Shown here: in pieces, positions 54,724-63,838 of the stretch
Position numbering within the stretch: the stretch's first letter is position 1
Layout of the letters: each line of letters starts with the position of its first letter
Assembly: GCA_947495795.1 (NCBI GenBank)
Contig: CANMAI010000012.1
Location: 62,001 to 126,000 of the forward strand
Reading direction: 5' to 3'
DNA: 64,000 bases
Origin: an uncultured Paracoccaceae bacterium
GTDB lineage: Bacteria > Pseudomonadota > Alphaproteobacteria > Rhodobacterales > Rhodobacteraceae
Made by a program: the position numbers and the translations under genes
Notes under the pieces: model-generated
Database searches by the model: none
Seen by the model: only the letters and a program-made list of their open reading frames with translations
Told to the model about the DNA's origin: nothing

Positions 54724-55353
54724 TCATGCAACACGCGTTTGGCCGGAAAGCGCCATCGCTTCAACCTGATCGTGGGTCACGTAAATCGATGTATCACCGA
54801 GACATCTAAGTAGACGCCTTGTCTCGGCGCGCATTTGCGTGCTCAGTTTTGCATCAGGATTGGAAAGCGACCTATCGAACAAAAACACCTTCGGACGGCG
54901 CACAATCGGATGCCCCATAGCCACGCGCTACCGTTGACCGCCTGAAAGATCACACGGCTTGCCTTCAGGGTATTCGCTCAAGCCCGGAATGCCGCCAATC
55001 TCCGCCAGGGATGCTGCGATATCGGCTTTTCTTTCCTTGCGAATTTTCAGGCCAAACGCGATGTTGATGGCCACATCAAAATGCGGATAAGGCGCGTAGT
55101 TTTGAAAGTCTATCGCCACGTCGCGATCTTTGGGTGCCACGCAGTTCAATACCCGCCCGTCAATGATTGGTTGTGCATCGGTAATATCCTCAAGCCCTGC
55201 AATCATCCGCAGCGTCGTGGATTTACCACAGCCAGATGGCTCGACAAGCACAACAAACTCTTTCTCTGGAACCGCAAGATCGATGCCATGGACAACCTGG
55301 ACAGCGCCATACGCCTTGACGATTTTTTCCAATCGAACGCCAGACATGGCCAT
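54724..55353 (-). pseudogene. Decayed sugar ABC transporter ATP-binding gene (MalK/UgpC type)
   Basis: The first 141 codons read as a good MalK/UgpC N terminus, up to DLSGGQR, then an in-frame TAG (CAG to TAG) interrupts before RVAMG. The frame continues with [19 protein letters not shown] and [12 protein letters not shown] and ends early, lacking the roughly 150-residue C-terminal regulatory domain. Walker A has EPSGCGKST (first Gly replaced by Glu) and Walker B has lost the catalytic Glu (FLFDRS). It is therefore dead on four counts. Confidence 0.88.
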
Positions 55354-55416
55354 CTCCCCGTGTTGCGTTTTTCCGCAGCTTTTTGAGATGAGGCGTGCCT
55401 AGAATCGCCTCGACTG

Positions 55417-55454
55417 AAACTAGTATGCCAGTTTGGTAACTGGAATACTAGTAT
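55417..55454. promoter_or_regulatory. Double ATACTAGTAT-type operator between malK-like and glucarate dehydratase remnants
   Basis: ATACTAGTAT at 55445-55454 and ACTAGTAT at 55419-55426 form an extended inverted repeat: ACTAGTAT, G, CCAG, eight-base centre, CTGG, A, ATACTAGT (55419-55452). It sits between two divergent pseudogenes and close to the GntR gene. The same motif lies before the TRAP operon at 52584. Confidence 0.65.
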
Positions 55455-55507
55455 TGATTTTTCGCTTGCGGTTTGATCAAATTCAGAGAAGTCCAGGAAA
55501 GCAATCA

Positions 55508-55981
55508 ATGAGGATTGCTCATGCGGAATTAACGCCGATCGCATTACCCGACCTGCGTTTGGCAAACACCAAGGGCACGTCGGTATTCCTGCGTGCGATC
55601 ATCGTGATCACAACCGGTAGCGGCCTGACCAGATTGGGGGAGACGTATGGCGATGTCCGCACTGATCGACATGCCGCTGGCCACGAAACTCGTGGTCGTC
55701 GAATTTGAAGAGATCACAAAAGCCGTCAGGAAGGATTCTGTGCAGATTGTGCTTTCGGGATCATCAAAGGCGGCAGACCCACCTTGAAGGACGACACACC
55801 GCAAATCCCCGATCTTCCCGGCCTTGGCGAAGAGCTGGATCACGAGGCCGCTGCGGAACTGCACACCCTCTACAGTACCGCGATGGTACAAGATCGCGAC
55901 GAGACTGACGAAATACTGAAATACATTCACGATTATGTCCGCAGAGCGCCGCGCTGGCAGCAAACAAGAACATCAAAGTAA
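55508..55981 (+). pseudogene. Glucarate dehydratase-like gene remnant (enolase superfamily)
   Basis: Three pieces in different frames. From ATG 55508: MRIAHAELTPIALPDLRLAN and GLTRLGETYGDVR (N-terminal capping domain). From 55653: LIDMPLATKLVVVEFEEI and AVRKDSVQIVLS (barrel strand that in GudD precedes DHHYWGG). From 55784: IPDLPGLGEELDHEA and LHTLYSTAMVQDRDE (C terminus), stop at 55981. The catalytic Lys region and much of the barrel are missing. The match to D-glucarate/galactarate-type dehydratases is by remembered motifs, yet three collinear hits make it firm. Confidence 0.78.
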
Positions 55982-56042
55982 CAAGACAACTGGCCATTGC
56001 CGCCCAAACTTACTAATTACCTGCAAACTCGGAGATTGCATC

Positions 56043-56726
56043 ATGCCAACCACGACCGAAATCCGGGATCGACGCACAAGTGTGGATGTTGTGTTCGATC
56101 ATCTGCATGACGAGATTGCGTCGCTTCAACTTTTGCCCGGAGATAAGATCTCCGAGGCGGATATCGCAGCGAAATTCGGCGTCTCGCGCCAGCCGGTGCG
56201 CGATGCTTTCAGCCGTTTAGAGAATCTCGATCTTTTACTGATCAGGCCCCAACGCGCCACCGAAGTGAAACGCTTCTCAATGCGCGAGATCGTCAAATCA
56301 CGGTTCGTGCGTGCCGCAGTTGAGGCGGAAGTCCTGCGCAGAGCCGCTGCCGAATGCGATCCCATCGGGGCATCCCAATTGGACGCCAATCTAATTCAAC
56401 AAGCGGCCGTTCTGCAGACCGGTGATTACGAGAGATTTGGAGCCCTCGACTATCAATTCCATCAAACACTCTGTGAAATCGCCAAAGTCGATTTTGCATT
56501 CGAGGTCATCAAACAGGAAAAGGCCAATGTGGACCGTCTGTGCATGCTGAGCCTGTCAAAGGAAAATCGCATGCCCCAGCTTCTTGATGATCACACGGCT
56601 ATCACAGAAAGCGTTCGCAACCACGACGCGGAAGGGGCAGTAGCCGCAGGCATGCTACATCTTTCACGTCTTGATGCCACTATCGCGGCGATTTCAGATG
56701 CTCACCCGGACTACTTCGATCCGTAA
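56043..56726 (+). CDS. GntR-family transcriptional regulator (FadR/FCD subfamily)
   Basis: 227 residues: winged helix DHLHDEIASLQLLPGDKISEADIAAKFGVSRQPVRDAFSRLENLDLL (about 15-70) and an all-helical FCD effector domain with metal-site residues in DYQFHQTLCEIA and DDHTAITESV. The ATG at 56043 follows CGGAGA; the longer reading from 55935 overlaps the dehydratase remnant. Its position next to sugar-acid gene remnants and the ATACTAGTAT motif suggests control of hexuronate or aldarate uptake and breakdown. Intact, although much of its probable regulon has decayed. Confidence 0.92.
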   Translation: MPTTTEIRDRRTSVDVVFDHLHDEIASLQLLPGDKISEADIAAKFGVSRQPVRDAFSRLENLDLLLIRPQRATEVKRFSMREIVKSRFVRAAVEAEVLRRAAAECDPIGASQLDANLIQQAAVLQTGDYERFGALDYQFHQTLCEIAKVDFAFEVIKQEKANVDRLCMLSLSKENRMPQLLDDHTAITESVRNHDAEGAVAAGMLHLSRLDATIAAISDAHPDYFDP

Positions 56727-56786
56727 AACGCGGCCTTTCTGGCAGTACAGCAATTGCGCTCACGAAACGTTCGCGTCTAGAGCGCC

Positions 56787-56837
56787 TCGAAAAATGCAAA
56801 AGGCTTGAGCCTGCTAAACGGGCGCAGAGCTCAAGCC
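56787..56837 (-). terminator. Intrinsic terminator of the TadG-like gene
   Basis: Read on the minus strand: GGCTTGAGC, 18-base loop, GCTCAAGCC, then TTTTGCATTTTT. The nine-base-pair stem is perfect (56802-56810 with 56829-56837) and the T tract follows at once. It lies 42 bases beyond the TadG-like stop codon. On the plus strand no T run follows, so it does not serve the GntR gene. Confidence 0.75.
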
Positions 56838-56879
56838 AAACCGGCTGGCTGCCATCAGCTGCCTCACGAGGTGCCAACT

Positions 56880-58520
56880 TTAGTCTGGGGCATACAAGGC
56901 CAGCTTCAGAAGCGAGAGGCGCGCCTGAATGGCGTCGAAGGCAATCGAAGGGTCGGCACCCGCACCAATGTCGAAGAAATCAGTCGCCGAATCCGTCGCA
57001 CAATGCTGCAAGACAGATCGTGCCGCGTTCCCTGCAGTGTCATCCGAAAGAGCATAGGCGATTGTAAAGATCGTCAGGTTACCATCATTGGCCTTCGTCT
57101 TGGCGGCATCACAGATCATCTTTGTCAGCGTATCGCCTTCCACATTGTTCACCACGTTTTCTGCGTTGACCAGGCCGTCACCGCTGACGTTGTACCATGC
57201 GTCGTTCCAATCAGAGAGACGCTCCGCCTGCTCCTCCGCAAGCTCCGCGTCAGTCGCACCCACAGTTGGCGAGTAATAGTCCGCATCGTTGAGAACGCGC
57301 CTCTGCCGCGTGTTCCGGCCATCGGACATGATAACCAGATACTTGTGAGCATTTGGCGTATCGTAATCCCGCGGCCAACCGTCATAGAGAGGATCAAGCG
57401 CCGCCAAAGCGCGCGGATCTGTCGGGCCGCTTGTGTGGTCAACCATTGCCGTCACCAGGCTCTTGGAAGACGTATCCAGCAGCGCTGCAGCCCATTTCAC
57501 TCCCGAATAGGTGGCCGTGTAGTTTTCCGCTTCCATCGCATTTACCATAGCCGTCACATCTGCCGCGTTGTCCGCATAGGGCAGAATGCGGTTTTCCGGC
57601 TGCGGGCATCCGTATCTGTGCTCTCCGCCAAAGTAGGTGTTGCCCTGGCCTTGGGTAACTTCAGGAAAGTGCTGCTGCTGCAAATGCTTGTACGTACCTG
57701 AAGCCCGGCGAATATCCACGGTAAGGTAATCCGGATTGCTTTTCACTTCTGCGTTTCCGCCAGTGCCATCGGTGTTGAACTGAAAGCAGTACGAATAGTC
57801 ATGAACATAACCAAAGTCCTTCACGGGCTGCAGCTCATAGTGCTGCGCCATAAAGGCGTTGGCAGATGTATTGGAGGTGTAAGGAACAACAGAGACAAGC
57901 GTCTGACCCTTTTCCTGACCAAAAAATAGATCATCAACAAATTCTGTTACAGCATCCTTCATGGCTTGAAGCCGAATTTTCTTTGTCCCACTGGGGTTGT
58001 CGGGATCAACGGGCACTGCCGATCCGGACAACATGGAACCGGAGACGTCCAGCACCAGCGCAACCTCCACATCCAGACGCCGCTGCTCCGCATAGCTTTG
58101 GGCCGGAACGTCGATCTGTCCGAATCCGGCAACCTTCAAGAAAAAGGTATCAAGCGTGTAGGAGGCAGATGCCGAAATAGCAGACTCGTAATCCGTAAGA
58201 TCATTGGGAATAACAACGTCCAGAACAGGCTCAGAAGTTCTGAAGGTACGCGACTTCATGTAGCTCAGTATCAATTCCTTCTTCTCGTCATTAAGTTCCC
58301 GCTCAGATTTGCCCTCCGCTTCCTGGGCCAGGGTCTGTGTCAGCGCAGTTGCCGCGAGCACGCCACGGTCCAGCGCATTCTGCAGATCCGCCCGCGCAGC
58401 TTCATGCCTCATGAAGTCAACACCCATACCGGCCATAACAACCATTGTAAGGAAAAGAACGACGACCATCGGCATGATCGCACCATCTTCGGAGGCCGAA
58501 GCCTGCATAAGTCTCTTCAT
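56880..58520 (-). CDS. TadG-related protein with vWA domain (orphan Tad/Flp pilus-type)
   Basis: 546 residues. An N-terminal hydrophobic TadE/TadG-like segment (EDGAIMPMVVVLFLTMVVMAGMGVDFMRHEAARADLQNALD) anchors it, followed by a vWA domain whose MIDAS motif is ALVLDVSGSM (about 156), with further metal-site residues in TFTIAYALSDD-like FTIAYALSDDTA near the end. Such proteins are minor pilus-assembly or surface proteins facing the periplasm. No other tad/flp gene is in the window, so it is an orphan here. No clear Shine-Dalgarno at ATG 58520. Confidence 0.85.
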   Translation of the reverse strand: MKRLMQASASEDGAIMPMVVVLFLTMVVMAGMGVDFMRHEAARADLQNALDRGVLAATALTQTLAQEAEGKSERELNDEKKELILSYMKSRTFRTSEPVLDVVIPNDLTDYESAISASASYTLDTFFLKVAGFGQIDVPAQSYAEQRRLDVEVALVLDVSGSMLSGSAVPVDPDNPSGTKKIRLQAMKDAVTEFVDDLFFGQEKGQTLVSVVPYTSNTSANAFMAQHYELQPVKDFGYVHDYSYCFQFNTDGTGGNAEVKSNPDYLTVDIRRASGTYKHLQQQHFPEVTQGQGNTYFGGEHRYGCPQPENRILPYADNAADVTAMVNAMEAENYTATYSGVKWAAALLDTSSKSLVTAMVDHTSGPTDPRALAALDPLYDGWPRDYDTPNAHKYLVIMSDGRNTRQRRVLNDADYYSPTVGATDAELAEEQAERLSDWNDAWYNVSGDGLVNAENVVNNVEGDTLTKMICDAAKTKANDGNLTIFTIAYALSDDTAGNAARSVLQHCATDSATDFFDIGAGADPSIAFDAIQARLSLLKLALYAPD

Positions 58521-58709
58521 ATCGTTACCACCCGCAACTCAGATACTTGTCACACCGGCCACAGCAGCCAGGCACGCCCCACCCTATAGAGAGGCATTTC
58601 TCGTGGCGAAATTGGGACGGGATCTTGTCAGAATGCATCTATTCGGGGGTGTATTAATGGTCAATTCTTGGCCTTAATACGATATTCACTAAAGTAAATA
58701 TTAGTATAT

Positions 58710-59162
58710 TTATTTGCGCTTAGATAATTGGCGCATCGCCTCGGCAATAGAAATACCTGCCGTAACAGCCACATTCAGAGAGCGCCCTCCGCCAGGCATG
58801 GGCACGCGCACCCGCGCATCTACTGCCCCGTGCACATCCGCTGGCACGCCGGCGCTCTCGCGCCCCATAATCAGGGTGTCCCTGTGCTGAAATTCGAAAT
58901 CCCAAAGGTCGCCATCCGCAGCCGTTGTCAGCAGCACCAGTCGCCCGGGCCTGCGCGAGGCCTGATAGGCTGCCCACGAATCGTGATGCACAACCTCTGC
59001 AATATCCGCGTAATCCATCGCACTTCGGCGCAAGGCCTTCACCGAAAAGGGAAACCCGCAGGGGCTGATCACATCCACCGGCACATCAAAACAGGCCCCG
59101 ATCCGGATCATTGCCCCCAGATTCTGCGCAATATCAGGCTGAAAGGCACATAAACGTAGCAT
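58710..59162 (-). CDS. trmL: tRNA (cytidine(34)-2'-O)-methyltransferase (TrmL)
   Basis: 150 residues of the SPOUT superfamily: the N-terminal PDIAQNLGAMIRIGACFDV, then GRESAGVPADVHGAVDARVRVPMPGGGRSLNVAVTAGI, the trefoil-knot SAM site, ending QLSKRK. It 2'-O-methylates the wobble position of tRNA-Leu. ATG 59162 is preferred to 59174 because the AAGGATG stretch sits at usual spacing only for it. The trmL-petABC neighbourhood is typical of Rhodobacteraceae. The gene's stop overlaps an AT-only hairpin (TAAATAT/ATATTTA, 58695-58712). Confidence 0.93.
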   Translation of the reverse strand: MLRLCAFQPDIAQNLGAMIRIGACFDVPVDVISPCGFPFSVKALRRSAMDYADIAEVVHHDSWAAYQASRRPGRLVLLTTAADGDLWDFEFQHRDTLIMGRESAGVPADVHGAVDARVRVPMPGGGRSLNVAVTAGISIAEAMRQLSKRK

Positions 59163-59305
59163 TCCGTTAATCATCCTTGTTCTACCACTCTCGCAGAAAA
59201 ATCGTTGTGCAACAGCCTCACTTCGCTCACCCTGCGGCGCAAAGTCCGCTGGACCAAGGGCTGGGAGTGATCTAGTTAACCCTCCAAGCTGGCGTTCAAT
59301 TACCG

Positions 59306-59330
59306 GGGCTTGCTCTAGATAGCCAAGCCC
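59306..59330 (+). promoter_or_regulatory. Leader hairpin upstream of petA
   Basis: GGGCTT (59306-59311) with AAGCCC (59325-59330), continued by GCT/AGC with one bulged C, loop CTAGAT. It ends about 28 bases before the Shine-Dalgarno of petA. A 5' leader structure for the bc1 operon; its role is unknown. Confidence 0.4.
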
Positions 59331-59371
59331 AAGTCATCACGCCGCAAAAGGCAGAACAAGGAGAAATGCCC

Positions 59372-59929
59372 ATGGCCAATATGGAAGAAGAGCACGGCAA
59401 CCGCCGCGACTTTCTCTATGTCGCCACCGGAGCGGCAGGTGCGGTAACCGTGGGTGCCGCCGTTTGGCCTCTGGTCAACCAGATGAACCCGAGTGCGGAT
59501 GTGCAGGCGCTTTCGTCCATTCAGGTCGATGTCGGCGATCTGGAGCCCGGTTCGCAGATCACCGCGCTCTGGCTAGGCAAGCCCGTATTCATTCGCCGCC
59601 GCACTACGGAAGAGATAGAGGCCGCGCGCAATACCGATCTTTCCGATCTGCCGGATACTGCCGCACGGAATGCAAACATTCTGGATGCCTCCGCCGAAGA
59701 TGCAAACCGCTCGCTTGATGAGGCTGGCGAATGGCTGGTCATGATTGGTGTTTGCACCCATTTCGGCTGCGTACCCCTAGGGGATGCCGGCGATTTCGAT
59801 GGCTGGTTCTGCCCCTGCCACGGCTCGCATTACGATACATCCGGCCGCATCCGCAAAGGCCCGGCACCAGAAAACCTGCCAGTACCGGTCGCGGAGTTCA
59901 TCTCCGATACGGTCATCAAACTCGGATAA
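59372..59929 (+). CDS. petA: Ubiquinol-cytochrome c reductase iron-sulfur subunit (Rieske protein)
   Basis: 185 residues. A twin-arginine anchor ([23 protein letters not shown]) is followed by the Rieske [2Fe-2S] fold with CTHFGC (Cys128, His130, plus disulfide Cys133) and CPCHGSH (Cys147, His150, plus Cys149). It accepts electrons from ubiquinol and passes them to cytochrome c1 on the periplasmic side. ATG 59372 is preferred over 59366 because AAGGAG then lies eight bases upstream. First gene of petABC. Confidence 0.95.
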   Translation: MANMEEEHGNRRDFLYVATGAAGAVTVGAAVWPLVNQMNPSADVQALSSIQVDVGDLEPGSQITALWLGKPVFIRRRTTEEIEAARNTDLSDLPDTAARNANILDASAEDANRSLDEAGEWLVMIGVCTHFGCVPLGDAGDFDGWFCPCHGSHYDTSGRIRKGPAPENLPVPVAEFISDTVIKLG

Positions 59930-59941
59930 GGGAGAGAGACC

Positions 59942-61294
59942 ATGGGCGGAATTCCCCACGACAGCTACGAGCCTAATTCAAACGCCGAGAAATGGTTGGA
60001 GAAACGCCTCCCCATCCTCGGCCTTTTGCATTCTACCCTCACGATCCCCACTCCGAAGAACCTGAACTGGATGTGGATCTGGGGTATCGTTCTTACATTC
60101 TGTCTTGCGCTTCAGATCATCACCGGGATCGTGCTCGTGATGCACTACACGCCGGATACGAACTACGCCTTCGCGTCGGTCGAGCATATCATGCGCGATG
60201 TGAACGGTGGCTGGGCGCTACGCTATATCCACATGAACGGCGCATCGCTCTTCTTTGTGGCGGTCTATCTCCACATTTTCCGCGGTCTCTTCTACGGTTC
60301 CTACAAGGAACCGCGCGAGGTGACGTGGATCATTGGCATGCTCATCTATCTTCTGATGATGGCCACAGCCTTCATGGGCTACGTATTGCCCTGGGGCCAG
60401 ATGTCCTTCTGGGGCGCCACCGTGATCACCGGCCTTTTCGGCGCGATCCCGGGCGTTGGCCCAACGTTGCAAACATGGCTCCTCGGCGGGCCTGCGGTGG
60501 ACAACTACACGCTCACACGCTTCTTCTCGCTCCACTATCTTCTGCCCTTCGTGATCGCAGGCCTCGTGATCCTGCACATCTGGGCCTTCCACACGACGGG
60601 CAACAACAACCCGACAGGTGTCGAGGTGCGGCGCACATCGAAGAAAGAGGCGGAGGCAGATACACTCCCCTTCTGGCCCTATTTCGTGATCAAGGATCTC
60701 TTTGCCCTCGTGCTGATCCTGGCGATCTTCGCGGCCGTGGTGGCGTTCATGCCGAACTATCTCGGTCACCCCGATAACTACATAGAGGCAAACCCACTTT
60801 CCACGCCCGCGCACATCGTGCCGGAATGGTACTTCCTGCCCTTCTACGCGATCCTGCGGGCCTTCACCGATGAGGTCTGGATTGTGATGTTTACCGGCTT
60901 CATCACCGGTGGCATTGTCGATGCGAAATTCTTCGGTGTGCTGGCGATGTTCGGGGCGATCGTTGTAATGGCGCTCGCACCATGGCTGGATACTTCCAAT
61001 GTGCGCTCCGGCCGCTACCGCCCTCAGTTCAAGATATGGTTCTACATCCTCATCGTCGATTTCATCGTCCTGATGTGGGCCGGTGCGATGCCGGCAGAAG
61101 AGCCTTTTGCAACAATCTCGCTGATCGCGACAACCTACTGGTTCGCATATTTTCTGGTGATCCTGCCGATCCTCGGGGTGATCGAGAAACCGCTGCCACA
61201 GCCTGCGACCATCGAGGACGACTTCAAGTCTCATTATGGCGGGTCTGATGATGGCGCAACCGGTGGCACACCTGTTGCAACACCTGCAGAGTAA
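59942..61294 (+). CDS. petB: Cytochrome b of the bc1 complex
   Basis: 450 residues, eight membrane spans, with [64 protein letters not shown] (Qo region), the PEWY motif as [15 protein letters not shown], and paired His ligands for the two b hemes in spans B and D. Carries quinol oxidation and quinone reduction sites. Twelve bases after petA, GGGAGAGA before the ATG. Confidence 0.96.
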   Translation: MGGIPHDSYEPNSNAEKWLEKRLPILGLLHSTLTIPTPKNLNWMWIWGIVLTFCLALQIITGIVLVMHYTPDTNYAFASVEHIMRDVNGGWALRYIHMNGASLFFVAVYLHIFRGLFYGSYKEPREVTWIIGMLIYLLMMATAFMGYVLPWGQMSFWGATVITGLFGAIPGVGPTLQTWLLGGPAVDNYTLTRFFSLHYLLPFVIAGLVILHIWAFHTTGNNNPTGVEVRRTSKKEAEADTLPFWPYFVIKDLFALVLILAIFAAVVAFMPNYLGHPDNYIEANPLSTPAHIVPEWYFLPFYAILRAFTDEVWIVMFTGFITGGIVDAKFFGVLAMFGAIVVMALAPWLDTSNVRSGRYRPQFKIWFYILIVDFIVLMWAGAMPAEEPFATISLIATTYWFAYFLVILPILGVIEKPLPQPATIEDDFKSHYGGSDDGATGGTPVATPAE

Positions 61295-61315
61295 GACAGG
61301 AATAGGAAAAGACTG

Positions 61316-62107
61316 ATGAAACGCATAACACTCCTATCCGCAGCACTCGGGCTGGGCCTTGTGGCAGGTGCTCCAGCGGCCCTTGCCGCCGGTGGTGCCG
61401 GCCATGTCGACGACTATGCCTTCTCCTTCGAAGGCCCGTTCGGCTCTTACGATAAGGATCAGCTTCAGCGCGGTCTGCAGGTCTACACGGAAATCTGCGC
61501 CGGTTGTCACGGCCTGCGCTATGTGCCCTTCCGCGCACTGGAAGATCTCGGCTACACGGATGAAGAAGTCCGCGCCTATGCTGCCAATTTCTTCGTGCCC
61601 GATGATGGCCCTGATGCAGAACTCGGCGACGAGCGGGAGGCTGTTCCCACAGATTATTTCCCGATGTCGCAGATCGAGAATGCACCGGACCTCAGCCTGA
61701 TGGCCAAGGCCCGCGCCGGATTTCACGGCCCCATGGGCACTGGGATCAACCAGCTCTTCAAGGGCATGGGCGGCGCAGAATACATCGCCTCTCTGATGAT
61801 GGGCTACACTGGCGAAGACAAAGAGGAAGCGGGCATCCTTCTCTACGAGAACGAGGCGTATGGAGGCTACCTCGCAATGGGTCAGCAGCTTTACGGCGAT
61901 GACGTCGAGTATACGGACGGAACGGAAGCGACCCAAGAACAGCTGTCCCAGGATGTCGCCGCGTTCCTGATGTGGACAGCAGAACCCAAGCTGGATGACC
62001 GCAAGACGGTTGGAATCTGGAGCGTGATCTGGCTCCTTCTTCTGACAGGTGCGCTCTACCTCACGAACAAGAAGCTCTGGGCGCCGCACAAGAAGAAGAG
62101 CGGCTGA
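61316..62107 (+). CDS. petC: Cytochrome c1 of the bc1 complex
   Basis: 263 residues with a cleaved signal peptide ([23 protein letters not shown]), heme c site CAGCH (Cys61, Cys64, His65), [21 protein letters not shown] and a C-terminal membrane anchor ([18 protein letters not shown]) with a basic tail. It receives electrons from the Rieske protein and reduces cytochrome c2 or cy. Last gene of the operon, followed by a strong terminator. Confidence 0.95.
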   Translation: MKRITLLSAALGLGLVAGAPAALAAGGAGHVDDYAFSFEGPFGSYDKDQLQRGLQVYTEICAGCHGLRYVPFRALEDLGYTDEEVRAYAANFFVPDDGPDAELGDEREAVPTDYFPMSQIENAPDLSLMAKARAGFHGPMGTGINQLFKGMGGAEYIASLMMGYTGEDKEEAGILLYENEAYGGYLAMGQQLYGDDVEYTDGTEATQEQLSQDVAAFLMWTAEPKLDDRKTVGIWSVIWLLLLTGALYLTNKKLWAPHKKKSG

Positions 62108-62132
62108 CGCGCACAAACCCGGCTTCAGACAC

Positions 62133-62160
62133 AAAGGCGGCCTTCCGGGCCGCCTTTTTA
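62133..62160 (+). terminator. Intrinsic terminator of petABC
   Basis: GGCGGCC (62136-62142), five-base loop TTCCG, GGCCGCC (62148-62154), then TTTTTA; AAA before the stem extends it against the T run. It is 28 bases past the petC stop and is the strongest textbook terminator in the window. Confidence 0.92.
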
Positions 62161-62250
62161 TTGGCCCAAAGTCTCAGGCCAGCGGTGACACCCGCCCTTG
62201 CACCCTCTGCCGCAAATGCGCATCCTTGAACCAACCAAGGAGCCTCCGAC

Positions 62251-63009
62251 ATGCCAGCATCATCCCAGAAGTCCGTTATCATCACAGGGGCCAGCCGAGG
62301 CATCGGCGCCGCCACTGCCCGCGCCTTCGCGGCAGAAGGGGCGGCAGTGGTTCTGGCAGCACGCAGCAGCGGCGAGATTGCAGCCCTGGCCGATGACATC
62401 AACTCGACGGGTGGCAAGGCGATCGCACAGGCAACGGACGTTTCCAACTGGGCCTCAGTGGCCGCTCTGGTGGAACTGGCCAAACGCAAATTCGGCAGGC
62501 TTGACGTCATGGTCAACAACGCCGGCGTGATAGATCCGATTGGCCCGCTCGCCAGCTCCGACCCCGAGGCTTGGGGCCATGCGGCAGACATCAACTACAA
62601 AGGCACCTACTACGGCATCCGCGCGGCCCTTCCGGTGATGCAGAAACAGGGCTCCGGTGTGATTGTCAACATCTCCTCAGGTGCGGCCACCAGCGCGCTG
62701 GAAGGGTGGAGCATGTATTGCAGTGCCAAGGCCGCCGCCGCCATGCTCACCCGCTGCGCGGACAGGGAGGCCACGGGCAAGGTTCGTGTGGTGGGGCTTT
62801 CCCCCGGCACCGTGGCCACTGACATGCAGATTAAGATCAAGGCCTCCGGTATCAACCCCGTCAGCCAGCTGGATCCTTCCGCGCACATCCCGGCAGAATG
62901 GCCGGCGCAGGCCATCATGTGGTTGGCAACCGATGATGCCGCAGAATTTGCAGGTACGGATGTGAGCCTGCGTGACGAGGCCATACGCGCGCGTGTCGGC
63001 CTGATCTAA
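62251..63009 (+). CDS. SDR family NAD(P)-dependent oxidoreductase
   Basis: 252 residues, complete classical SDR: cofactor loop TGASRGIG (13-20), NNAGVIDPIG, catalytic Ser in NISSGAATSALEG, YCSAK and the SPGTVATDMQ segment. Arg after Ser in the cofactor loop favours NADPH. AAGGAG is before the ATG. It has no operon partner; substrate unknown. Follows the petABC terminator, so it has its own promoter. Confidence 0.88.
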   Translation: MPASSQKSVIITGASRGIGAATARAFAAEGAAVVLAARSSGEIAALADDINSTGGKAIAQATDVSNWASVAALVELAKRKFGRLDVMVNNAGVIDPIGPLASSDPEAWGHAADINYKGTYYGIRAALPVMQKQGSGVIVNISSGAATSALEGWSMYCSAKAAAAMLTRCADREATGKVRVVGLSPGTVATDMQIKIKASGINPVSQLDPSAHIPAEWPAQAIMWLATDDAAEFAGTDVSLRDEAIRARVGLI

Positions 63010-63132
63010 GGCGTTTCTGGATCAACCACCCATCCTAACGCAAAAGGCCCTAGAGTGCCGGAGACATGGCTGGGCTTTATAGGGTCACCTATTGGAAACG
63101 CTGTAGCGCTGAATTTTCTGTAACCCAATGGA

Positions 63133-63168
63133 GGCGCGTTCCGCGCCATTCCTATGAGCCCTTCGGGC
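63133..63168. other. Two small intergenic hairpins with TTC loops
   Basis: GGCGCG-TTC-CGCGCC (63133-63147) and GCCC-TTC-GGGC (63158-63168) stand ten bases apart in the 208-base gap between the convergent SDR and SCO genes. There is no T run, so a simple terminator is not supported; possibly a short dispersed repeat. Confidence 0.35.
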
Positions 63169-63217
63169 GGCGGGCACCTGGCCCAACCGTCCGAAAATCC
63201 GCAATGCGTTAAGTCAC

Positions 63218-63838
63218 TCAGAGCTTAGCATCGAAACAGGCAACACGCTCCGCAATATCCTCAGCCGTTGCGTCGCGCTGAAAGAAATCGAGAAACCCGT
63301 GCTCCGGCGCCATGAAATAGGTGTAGGTCAGGTGATCCATCAGGTAATCCTCCCCCTCGCCATTCTTGGCGTAATACACCTTGTAGGCCTTCGCCGCTTC
63401 TGAGATCTCCGCCTCCGTACCCGTAAGCCCCACCATGCGCGGATGCATCCAGCTTGTGTAATCCGCCATCACTTCCGGCGTATCCCGAAGGGGATCGATG
63501 GTGATCATTACAGGTGTTGCCTCGATCCCGCGTTCATCAAGCAGGGCCACCGCATCCGCGTTGCGGACAGTATCGATGGGGCAGACATCCGGGCAGTATG
63601 TATACCCGAAATAGACAAGCGTCGGCCCGGTAATCACATCAGCCTCCGTTACCCGCTGGCCATCGTGGCGCACCAGATCAAATGGCCCGCCGATGGCGGC
63701 TGCACCACCGGCCACCACACCCTCGCGGCAGCCTGCGAAAGGATCACCCGAACTGCGACCAAGATAGATGTAGACGAGGGAACCAAGCAAAACGACCAAG
63801 GTCGCCACAAGCGCCACGAGGGCAGAAATACGTGTCAT
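63218..63838 (-). CDS. SCO1/SenC family protein (copper delivery to cytochrome oxidase)
   Basis: 206 residues with one N-terminal membrane anchor (ALVALVATLVVLLGSLVYIYLG) and a thioredoxin-like periplasmic domain. Copper ligands are Cys82 and Cys86 in YCPDVCPID and His169 in MDHLTYTYF. It inserts Cu-A into cytochrome c oxidase or acts as a periplasmic thiol reductant for it. ATG 63838 is fixed by AAGGAGG six bases upstream; the longer in-frame reading from 63964 is unlikely. Confidence 0.93.
   Translation of the reverse strand: MTRISALVALVATLVVLLGSLVYIYLGRSSGDPFAGCREGVVAGGAAAIGGPFDLVRHDGQRVTEADVITGPTLVYFGYTYCPDVCPIDTVRNADAVALLDERGIEATPVMITIDPLRDTPEVMADYTSWMHPRMVGLTGTEAEISEAAKAYKVYYAKNGEGEDYLMDHLTYTYFMAPEHGFLDFFQRDATAEDIAERVACFDAKL

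Noticed and set aside
58695-58712. AT-only hairpin at the trmL stop codon as a terminator
   Set aside because: Seven A-T pairs would be too unstable; no GC clamp.
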